NCBI RefSeq assembly: GCF_002811955.1
Contig: NZ_NPEF01000120.1
Span: 1 to 11,993, forward strand
Length of the DNA: 11,993 nucleotides
DNA from: Leptospira ellisii
GTDB lineage: Bacteria > Spirochaetota > Leptospiria > Leptospirales > Leptospiraceae
Direction of reading: 5' to 3'
Part shown: positions 1 through 8,466 of the stretch, in pieces
Numbering within the stretch: position 1 is the first letter of the stretch
Layout of the letters: every line of letters starts with the position of its first letter
Notes under the pieces: model-generated
Database searches by the model: none
What the model saw: the letters and a program-made list of their open reading frames with translations, nothing else
What the model was told of the DNA's origin: nothing
Made by a program: the position numbers and the translations under genes

Positions 1-1
1 T

Positions 2-163
2 GGAAACGAGTTCGATCTCCTTTTTGAGGAGATTATGGAGGGTAGAAAGGATCAGGGGAATGAGGAGCGTAGGTGGAATGAGATTTTCTCGTGGTCCCAG
101 GGTTTTATTTTGTTCCAAGATCAAAGTTGTGCGGGAACTCTCACGCAACGGAGCACAGTATGA
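2..163 (+). CDS. C-terminal fragment of an unrecognised protein (5' truncated by window edge)
   Basis: Reading from base 2 there is an open frame of 53 codons ending at TGA 161-163, with no start inside the window, so this would be the tail of a gene that begins to the left. Its first two thirds show the purine-N-pyrimidine codon bias of the other genes here and encode an acidic helix-like stretch (EFDLLFEEIMEGRKDQGNEE). I do not recognise the family. A competing frame is open from base 3 to the TAG at 219-221, and its second half also looks coding (..IKIVRPSNKEGLGFSL). Which frame is real cannot be settled from this short piece; a frameshift between them near 110-125 is possible. Bases 164-320 hold no convincing gene; they are AT-rich and probably form the leader of the next gene. 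Confidence 0.35.
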   Translation, partial: GNEFDLLFEEIMEGRKDQGNEERRWNEIFSWSQGFILFQDQSCAGTLTQRSTV

Positions 164-320
164 CTCCGATATCAAAATCGTACGCCCTTCTAACAAAGAG
201 GGATTGGGATTTTCCTTGTAGGAACACCTAAATGAAAAAATAATTGTTCATCTTATGATTCGAATTGAAATCACGAAAAATTTCTATTAATGAATTCGAG
301 AAAAAATCCGTTTTCCGTTT

Positions 321-842
321 ATGAAAATCATTCTCTTACTTTCCATATTGTATCTTGCGGTTTATATTCTTTGTATCGAAATTCAAAAGCGGATTTTAAG
401 CGGAAAACGAAAACGAATCGAAGCCGAAACGGTCGCGCGAATGGATCTCGAAATCGAATCTCTCCGGAACCGTTATCGGACCGAAACGATAGGGCGATGG
501 GTTTCGTGTCAAGGAACGTTTAACGTTATACGAAACAGCGAATGGACTTTTTACCGCAACGGGCAAGGTTTCAAAGTGGAACGGAGTCTGCGGGAGGGAG
601 AGATTAGGACCGGGTTTTTTTGGAGAAAAAACGCGGAGTATTCCATAGATATTTATGAAGAAGAGGGGGAATGGCAAACCGTCCACTACGATTTCCGCGT
701 CGTCGCGACGGACGTAGGCCCGCTTCCCGCTCTCGTCGAAATCGATGAAACCGGAAATCCGCTCCAGGAGTTCGGAATTTTGGAAACGCCTCTATCGTTT
801 TTGGAGGAAATCGAAAACGATATGATCGAATCGGGCGGATAA
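321..842 (+). CDS. Small membrane-anchored hypothetical protein
   Basis: A 173-residue protein of unknown function. Residues 2-20 (KIILLLSILYLAVYILCIE) form one hydrophobic helix, followed at once by a strongly basic stretch (KRILSGKRKRIE). This suggests an N-terminal membrane anchor; the basic side favours the cytoplasm, which would leave the soluble part cytoplasmic. Residues about 35-52 are helical, and about 58-150 look beta-rich (GRWVSCQGTFNVI, EWTFYRNGQGFKV, EYSIDIYEEEGEW), like a small beta-sandwich or OB-type domain; this is a pattern impression, not a family match. The tail is acidic. The ATG at 321 is the start because it opens directly into the hydrophobic helix. No strong ribosome site is visible. 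A possible promoter, TTGAAA (265-270) with TATTAA (285-290), has too short a spacer to call. It converges on the cysteine-rich gene, leaving 48 bases between stops. Confidence 0.75.
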   Translation: MKIILLLSILYLAVYILCIEIQKRILSGKRKRIEAETVARMDLEIESLRNRYRTETIGRWVSCQGTFNVIRNSEWTFYRNGQGFKVERSLREGEIRTGFFWRKNAEYSIDIYEEEGEWQTVHYDFRVVATDVGPLPALVEIDETGNPLQEFGILETPLSFLEEIENDMIESGG

Positions 843-890
843 TTCCCTTTCCGCTTTGGTCGTTTGATCGATCTTTAATACGGATCGGAC

Positions 891-1535
891 TTAAACGTAT
901 TCTAAAAGATAATTCTTTCCTTTGAGATGGCTCGGAAAAAGGATCGGAAATTTTTTTCCGGTTTTTGCCCGAGAACGTCGATACGACTTTGAGGAATTCC
1001 AAAAGGTTTCGTATTCGGAATCGAGCCGAAAAAGCAGTTTTTCCCAGAAAAGAAAATGCGAGTCGATGAATTCCTGACGAACGTCCTTGGCGCGCAACGT
1101 CATCGGACATTTGCCCGTGAACTCCTTCATAAAAACCAAACCGATCAAAACCCCTCTCGTGTCCAGATACGGTTCCAACGGAAATGTGCGACAGCTGATG
1201 GAACGATTTTCACGCTCGCAAAATTGAATTCCCTTACATTCGCAGAACAAGGTTTCCCGGGAATCGTATTCCTTCAGCATTTTCTTATCCTGTTCGGTTT
1301 CGGGTTTCCACACCTTCCAAAGATCGCTTCTTTTTTTCAGTAAGGAGAATTCGGAACGATACAAGGTCGGAACTGCGTTGTCCGCGATACAACAGAAAGG
1401 AATCCCTTCGTTGTCGGGCTTACAAAGTTCTCCGCAGTCGAATTCGGTCAGTTCTTCCTGCAACAGAGTATAATAATATGCGATTTCTTCTTCGGCGAGA
1501 TGTTTAGGATCGTTTTTCTTTGCTGTTTTTTTCAC
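891..1535 (-). CDS. Cysteine-cluster protein, YkgJ/UPF0153-like
   Basis: A 214-residue protein with nine cysteines in the first 145 residues: C34, C38, C48, C49, C98, C100, C106, C115 and C143. The pieces [36 protein letters not shown] and GKCP resemble the YkgJ-type CxxCxxCC family (annotated as putative zinc- or iron-binding), in which a paired-Cys motif and a C-R-x-F-P motif recur. Function of the family is poorly defined; metal binding is inference. The C-terminal 60 residues are basic and lack Cys. The start is GTG at 1533-1535, preceded by GGAG about 11 bases upstream. Its first 32 bases overlap the end of the J-domain-like gene in another frame, so the two are probably co-transcribed and translationally coupled. 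No transmembrane segment is visible. Confidence 0.75.
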   Translation of the reverse strand: MKKTAKKNDPKHLAEEEIAYYYTLLQEELTEFDCGELCKPDNEGIPFCCIADNAVPTLYRSEFSLLKKRSDLWKVWKPETEQDKKMLKEYDSRETLFCECKGIQFCERENRSISCRTFPLEPYLDTRGVLIGLVFMKEFTGKCPMTLRAKDVRQEFIDSHFLFWEKLLFRLDSEYETFWNSSKSYRRSRAKTGKKFPILFPSHLKGKNYLLEYV

Positions 1536-2133
1536 GGGAAGAGGTGCTCCGACCTTGTCGAATTCGATTGTTTCTGGGGAGGATCAATTTTCGAAAGATC
1601 GCGTATCCTGAAAAAAGAATTCCAGCAGAACATAGAATTCCCCACTTTCTGTAGAACAATTCGGCGCCGGGTGAGAGAAAACCATTTTTCTGGGCGAGGG
1701 CCATCGAAAGTGCGAAAATCGTCAAAATGGAAAATGCGCTTAGAAAGAATAAAACCGTGGTTCTTAAATTCCAGAGAGTCGTTTCCAAATCTTTTTTGAA
1801 TTCCAAAAACCGGTTGTAGAATAATTTGGTTTCCTCTCCTTCGGAGAGCTTTTGCACTTTATAAAACGCTTCGAATTCTTCCGGAATCTTTCCAGGGTCC
1901 AAAAGTAGGAACTCATAATCCAGAGTCTTATCATATTCTTCCCTGGTTTCCGGGGAACTTAGCGTCAGATAGGCGCGTATCCCTTCTTCCCGGTCCAGAT
2001 CTCGGGAAGGGTTCCAAGGATCGGATTCTAAGCCTTCCAAAAATTTCTCAAACGCGCATTCTATAGCTTGGAAGTCGGAACTCCTGGACAGATTCAGCAG
2101 CTTGTAATAGTTGGGTTTTACGTTCACTGCCAT
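1504..2133 (-). CDS. J-domain-like membrane protein lacking the HPD motif
   Basis: A 209-residue protein. Residues 8-72 match the layout of a DnaJ J-domain: [21 protein letters not shown] at the front (compare the usual DYYxxLGxxxxAs), and a closing helix with [14 protein letters not shown] (compare the usual R-xx-YD). The loop that should read HPDK instead reads NPSR at 41-44, so the tripeptide needed to stimulate Hsp70 ATPase is absent. Residues about 126-147 and 164-180 are two hydrophobic helices, and the tail ([23 protein letters not shown] region) is basic. This suggests both ends face the cytoplasm, with a hairpin in the inner membrane. A genuine co-chaperone role is unlikely given the motif loss; a scaffold for the downstream cysteine protein is a guess. 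It is first in a minus-strand pair and divergent from miaB. Confidence 0.75.
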   Translation of the reverse strand: MAVNVKPNYYKLLNLSRSSDFQAIECAFEKFLEGLESDPWNPSRDLDREEGIRAYLTLSSPETREEYDKTLDYEFLLLDPGKIPEEFEAFYKVQKLSEGEETKLFYNRFLEFKKDLETTLWNLRTTVLFFLSAFSILTIFALSMALAQKNGFLSPGAELFYRKWGILCSAGILFSGYAIFRKLILPRNNRIRQGRSTSSREKNSKEKRS

Positions 2134-2240
2134 CGGGGTTCCAAAAGGGGTGGAAAAGGAATTCTTTGCAAGAAAATTCCAACCTTCCTACTTATGGAAA
2201 ACCCCTTTACAGCCGTTCCGGCAAGCAGAAATTCAGTCCT
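2134..2240. promoter_or_regulatory. Divergent intergenic region between the J-like gene and miaB
   Basis: This 107-base stretch separates two divergent genes and must hold at least one promoter unless miaB starts at the upstream TTG. On the plus strand TTGCAA (2166-2171) lies 17 bases before TACTTA (2189-2194), a weak promoter-like pair that would place transcription onset near 2201 and leave a short leader before the ATG at 2241. An AAGGA at 2156-2160 instead fits a ribosome site for the TTG at 2166. No clear minus-strand promoter was found. Confidence 0.3.
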
Positions 2241-5494
<3,254 letters not shown>

Positions 5495-5532
5495 CCGGGG
5501 TAAACCCTTTGGTTAGTGTTACGATAAATACG

Positions 5533-6363
5533 ATGAGTCAAAAAAACGCGATCATTTGGCATCTCACTTCGGGAAAGGAATTTCCGATTCAGATCTGGAA
5601 ACATCCTCGGGTCAACATCGAACTGAGTAAGGTTTCTCTGGACGGTCTCGGCGCGATCGATCTGATGAAGGCCGACATTCATATCTTTTTCCTTTCGGTC
5701 AATTTTCCGGAATGGAATCAAATCAGAGAATTCATCCGCAAATTCGAACTCCATCCTTATGTAAGTCTCATCATGATTTATTCGGAAGAATCGGAAAAGA
5801 TCAATTCGGTCGTCCCCGAAAGCGGTAAAATCGAAGTGTTGGAATATCCGGTTCATTCCAGAAATCTAAGACTCATTCTGGACAGAACGATTCAATCCGA
5901 ATTCTACAAATTGGCCGCGAACGAAATCGGAAACAGTTGTCTGACCAATATCGGATTTTTCGAGGGCGTATTCGAACTCGCACAGAAGGAATATAAGGAC
6001 GCGACCAAAGCGAACGAAGCGCTTCAGGCCATTTTGGAATTCGAATCCAAGGTCAAAAAGAACAACGAAGAGATCAACAGGGCCCTCGAACGGGTGAACG
6101 AACTCAAAAACAAGGAACTTCTGGCGTTGCACGAACGGTTGAAGGTTTCGGAGATCCTGGATTCCATGAAAACCCAGGAACTGAAGGACGCCTTGGATTT
6201 CAAGAAAGCGACCGAACAAGCATTAGATTATTCTCATATAGAAGAGATACAACTCGACAAAATCCTGGAGGCTCAGGATCGGCTGTTCGCCTACACCGAA
6301 AAGGAAATCAGGGATTTGATCGAGGAAAACAGAAATCTCAAAAAACAACTCGGAATTCAGTGA
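5533..6363 (+). CDS. Degenerate receiver-domain (pseudo-receiver) protein with C-terminal coiled coil
   Basis: A 276-residue protein from the ATG at 5533. Residues about 5-125 alternate strands and helices like a response-regulator receiver: IHIFFLSVN (49-57) sits where strand 3 should end in the phospho-accepting Asp but has Ser55; [10 protein letters not shown] (77-86) resembles strand 4 with its conserved Ser/Thr; and EYPV (104-107) stands where receivers have the Lys-Pro pair. The acceptor Asp and switch Lys are thus missing, so phosphorylation is unlikely. Residues about 150-276 are charged heptad-like helix ending [10 protein letters not shown], a coiled coil that could drive oligomerisation. 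No membrane segment is seen. It lies 38 bases after the LptF/LptG gene, probably in one operon. Longer starts in the same frame exist (ATG 5455, overlapping the permease; TTG 5509); 5533 is preferred by domain boundary, though its ribosome site is weak. Confidence 0.65.
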   Translation: MSQKNAIIWHLTSGKEFPIQIWKHPRVNIELSKVSLDGLGAIDLMKADIHIFFLSVNFPEWNQIREFIRKFELHPYVSLIMIYSEESEKINSVVPESGKIEVLEYPVHSRNLRLILDRTIQSEFYKLAANEIGNSCLTNIGFFEGVFELAQKEYKDATKANEALQAILEFESKVKKNNEEINRALERVNELKNKELLALHERLKVSEILDSMKTQELKDALDFKKATEQALDYSHIEEIQLDKILEAQDRLFAYTEKEIRDLIEENRNLKKQLGIQ

Positions 6364-7179
6364 TCAATCCTTGAAGAGTTCGCGGGAGAATTCCTTGTAG
6401 TCCGGGGAATTCTTGCCGAATTTGAACTCCGCGTACAAAAGTCCGTGTTTTTTGCGGAGAATGTCGTATTTTTCCCTCGCTTCGTCGTCCCTATTCTTTT
6501 TGGAAAGTCTATACGCGCGTTCATAACAATTCGCTAATAAACCTTGCGCTTCCGAATCCTCGTAGTATTTGTTTCCGAGGTTGATATATCGTTCCAAAAG
6601 ATCCATCGCTAGAAGAAAATTCCTCAGCGCCAACTGGTGTTTGACGTATTCCCTATAAATTCCCGCCTGCAGTTCGCGGTAACTTTCCGAATCCTTGACC
6701 TTGGGATTTTGGATTTTTTCCAAGGAATTCATGGCCGCGACCAGATGATGCACAGAATCCGAACGCGCTTTGTTCAGATCGCGCAAGACGGAACGTTCGA
6801 AATTTTCCTTTCGATTTTTTCTCTGCCATTCGTACCGATCCGCTTCGAAGGTAAGACGTTCGAATTCCTTCCTTTTTTCCTCCGCAAGATCGGAAGCCTT
6901 ACGGAAAAGATCCACGGATTTCAGAAAATCCTCTTTCGATTTTTCGAAAAGGGTTTGGGAAACGTTCTCGTCCACGTCCCCCAATAAATTAAGATCCTCG
7001 AACGGAAGCGCGTTTTTCCCCCAATCGGAGTCGGATCCCTCCGGAATCAGAATTTCTATCTTCTTATCGGGCGGATTTTTTTCCGCAAATACGTGTCGTG
7101 TCGGAATCGCAAAGAGGATCGTTGAATATACGAGAAAGAAAACGTAGAAATAAAGAGGTCGTTCGGCGGGCGAGTTCAT
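6364..7179 (-). CDS. Exported helical hypothetical protein
   Basis: A 271-residue protein with a clear N-terminal signal: residues 9-26 are hydrophobic and aromatic ([18 protein letters not shown]), with a plausible signal peptidase I site after HVFA at 29-32. There is no lipobox Cys near it, so it is probably a soluble periplasmic or surface-exported protein rather than a lipoprotein. From about residue 70 the sequence is almost entirely charged helix. The later part ([20 protein letters not shown], then [16 protein letters not shown]) recalls TPR-like helical pairs. I do not recognise the family. The frame is open further upstream to a TTG at 7239, but the ATG at 7179 puts the signal peptide at the N-terminus. 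Its stop codon directly abuts that of the convergent pseudo-receiver gene, and it is divergent from mgsA. Confidence 0.75.
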   Translation of the reverse strand: MNSPAERPLYFYVFFLVYSTILFAIPTRHVFAEKNPPDKKIEILIPEGSDSDWGKNALPFEDLNLLGDVDENVSQTLFEKSKEDFLKSVDLFRKASDLAEEKRKEFERLTFEADRYEWQRKNRKENFERSVLRDLNKARSDSVHHLVAAMNSLEKIQNPKVKDSESYRELQAGIYREYVKHQLALRNFLLAMDLLERYINLGNKYYEDSEAQGLLANCYERAYRLSKKNRDDEAREKYDILRKKHGLLYAEFKFGKNSPDYKEFSRELFKD

Positions 7180-7311
7180 CGTAAAAAAGCGGGAGGTTTT
7201 TGCGTTATGGAATCCGTCAAAAAAAACGGCTTCGGTCAATTAAGGATTGGTCCGAAATCGCCGTCATCAAAAAATTAGATCGAAACAAAAGAATCAAAAG
7301 AGCGACGAACA
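7180..7311. promoter_or_regulatory. Divergent intergenic region between the exported protein gene and mgsA
   Basis: This 132-base spacer should carry both promoters of a divergent gene pair, but I find no convincing -35/-10 match on either strand. TTGAC-like elements lie on the minus strand at about 7221-7225 and 7235-7239, but without a -10 at proper spacing. On the plus strand there is a GGGAGG at 7191-7196 ahead of a 23-codon open frame (ATG 7207 to TAG 7278), described in the findings as a possible leader peptide. The rest is A-rich. Confidence 0.3.
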
Positions 7312-7758
7312 ATGAAAGAAGTTCAAGTTTCCGCCACGAAACGGATCGCGTTGGTGGCCCACGATAACCGCAAAGACGATCTGGTTCAATGGGTAAAAAC
7401 GCATCGGGAAATATTATCCAGACATCATTTATACGGAACGGGAACCACAGGTAAACTGATCAACGAAGAGGCGGAACTTCCCGTTTACCGGTTTTTATCC
7501 GGTCCGTTGGGCGGGGACCAACAAATCGGAGCTAAAATCGCGGAAGGGGATTTGGACATCGTGATTTTTTTCTGGGACCCTTTGACGGCCCAGCCCCACG
7601 ATCCCGACGTAAAGGCCCTGCTGCGGATCGCGGTTCTTTACAACGTACCGATGGCCTGCAACCGTTCGACTGCGGATTATATGATCAGCTCCCCCCAATT
7701 CACGGCGGCGTATAAAAAACTTCTCGTGGATTACGATACGAAAATTCGAAAAAACTAA
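7312..7758 (+). CDS. mgsA: Methylglyoxal synthase
   Basis: Converts dihydroxyacetone phosphate to methylglyoxal and inorganic phosphate, a bypass of lower glycolysis that relieves sugar-phosphate build-up; it acts in the cytoplasm as a homohexamer in characterised homologues. The 148-residue length is typical (E. coli 152). All expected active-site residues are present, offset by two from E. coli numbering: H17, D18 and K21 (VAHDNRK), T43, T45 and T46 (GTGTTGK), the SGPLGGDQQIGA loop with catalytic D69, D89 (FFWDPL), H96 and D99 (AQPHDPDVK), and the closing NVPMACNRSTADYMI. The start is ATG 7312 with a weak AAAGAG ten bases upstream. It stands alone, divergent from the exported helical protein and followed by a possible hairpin. 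No neighbour is an obvious glycolytic or glyoxalase gene. Confidence 0.96.
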   Translation: MKEVQVSATKRIALVAHDNRKDDLVQWVKTHREILSRHHLYGTGTTGKLINEEAELPVYRFLSGPLGGDQQIGAKIAEGDLDIVIFFWDPLTAQPHDPDVKALLRIAVLYNVPMACNRSTADYMISSPQFTAAYKKLLVDYDTKIRKN

Positions 7759-7770
7759 TGTTCCAAAAGC

Positions 7771-7800
7771 GGATTCGATAAGTTCTTTCGAATTCGTTTA
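7771..7800 (+). terminator. Possible weak terminator hairpin after mgsA
   Basis: GGATTCGA (7771-7778) can pair with TCGAATTC (7788-7795) across a nine-base loop, giving eight pairs including one G-U, followed by GTTTA. The stem is AT-rich and the T-run is poor, so intrinsic termination here is uncertain. It lies 13 bases after the mgsA stop. Confidence 0.28.
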
Positions 7801-7813
7801 ACGTAAATATAAA
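7786..7813 (+). promoter_or_regulatory. Candidate promoter for the HesB-like gene
   Basis: TATAAA (7808-7813) is a fair -10 box inside an AT-rich run. A poor -35, TTTCGA (7786-7791), lies 16 bases ahead of it. Transcription would begin near 7820, about 20 bases before the ATG at 7840. The -35 overlaps the hairpin described above, so both calls cannot be strong. Confidence 0.22.
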
Positions 7814-7839
7814 TTAATCCGGCATTTTAATCCGAATCT

Positions 7840-8451
7840 ATGTTTCAGAAATTCGTGCGAAATCTATTTTTCCGAAAGAACGAGAATCCGGCCGTTCCGC
7901 TTCGCTTCACTGCGGCGGCGGAGGAGGCGATTCGAAAACATCTCGACCAAAGAAAGGAATCCGTATTTCGGATCGTAGTCGATCGGACCGAAGGCGGGAC
8001 CGACGTAAAGATCGGATACGATCGGAATCGAAATTCGGATCCGTTATACGAATATCCGATTCCCCTGGAAATTGACCCCGAGGACGAGGTAAGTCTGGAG
8101 GGGGCGAGGATCGATTGGGAGGCCGCAACGGGAGAATTTCGAATTTATCCTGACGTGGATCTGGACGTCGAATATCAACCGATCCGGAACCGTTTTCGGA
8201 TCGATACGAACCGGCGTCTTTTCGACGATTTAGATCGAAGGCGATTTCAGGCCGAGAACGGTTATCCGGAATGGATGCCTAAGGCGGTGGATCCTTCAAA
8301 GATCGGAACGTTGGAAATCCGGGGATCCGTATGGATTCTTTTTCTGAACGGAGCGTATCGCTCTAACTATTCCGATATTCTAATATTAGAAAAAGAGATT
8401 GCGGATTCCGTTTTGGATTTTTTCAGCGCCTTCCCCAAACGGATAAAATAG
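7840..8451 (+). CDS. Hypothetical protein with cysteine-free HesB/IscA-like N-terminal domain
   Basis: A 203-residue protein. Residues about 20-112 follow the order of an A-type Fe-S carrier domain: LRFTAAAEEAIRKHL (first strand and helix), SVFRIVVDRTEGG (the core strand, usually leading to Gly-Cys-Ser-Gly), PIPLEIDPEDEVSLEGARID (the dimer-strand region), and TGEFRIYP where the CxC loop precedes the end in true IscA. There is no cysteine anywhere in the protein, so it cannot bind a cluster by the family's usual ligands. Residues about 115-203 form a second, unrecognised domain rich in Arg and aromatic residues (RRLFDDLDRRRF, PEWMPKAVDPSKIG), ending in a helical tail. No signal peptide or membrane helix is evident. 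The fold assignment is a pattern judgement; the structural outline is more secure than any function. The ribosome site before ATG 7840 is weak. Confidence 0.7.
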   Translation: MFQKFVRNLFFRKNENPAVPLRFTAAAEEAIRKHLDQRKESVFRIVVDRTEGGTDVKIGYDRNRNSDPLYEYPIPLEIDPEDEVSLEGARIDWEAATGEFRIYPDVDLDVEYQPIRNRFRIDTNRRLFDDLDRRRFQAENGYPEWMPKAVDPSKIGTLEIRGSVWILFLNGAYRSNYSDILILEKEIADSVLDFFSAFPKRIK

Positions 8452-8466
8452 GATACGATCTATTTT
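8445..8466. terminator. Symmetric AT hairpin spanning two convergent stop codons
   Basis: AAAATAG (8445-8451) and CTATTTT (8460-8466) are perfect inverted repeats around an eight-base loop. The left arm ends with the TAG stop of the HesB-like gene and the right arm holds the complementary stop of the TPR gene, with T-rich sequence after the right arm. It could act as a weak bidirectional terminator, but a seven-pair AT-rich stem is marginal and may only reflect two TAG stops preceded by A-rich codons. Confidence 0.33.

Noticed and set aside
185..212. CCCTTCT...AGAGGG bulged stem near the left edge
   Set aside because: A short stem with a bulge and no proper T tract; the position relative to any gene end is also uncertain.
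265..290. TTGAAA / TATTAA promoter-like pair before the small membrane protein
   Set aside because: The spacer is only 14 bases, too short for a standard sigma-70-type promoter; it is mentioned only in the gene note.
834..865. GCGGA/TCCGC inverted repeat after the small membrane protein gene
   Set aside because: Only five pairs with a ten-base loop and no T-run after it, so it is too weak to call a terminator.
604..1110. Minus-strand open frame of 168 codons
   Set aside because: It overlaps two better-supported genes, is extremely rich in Arg/Phe/Ser, and has no domain pattern; it is a mirror of GAA/TTC-rich codons.
6637..7147. Plus-strand open frames opposite the exported helical protein
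   Set aside because: They are antisense to a gene with a clear signal peptide and are Phe/Ser/Arg-rich shadows of its charged helical codons.
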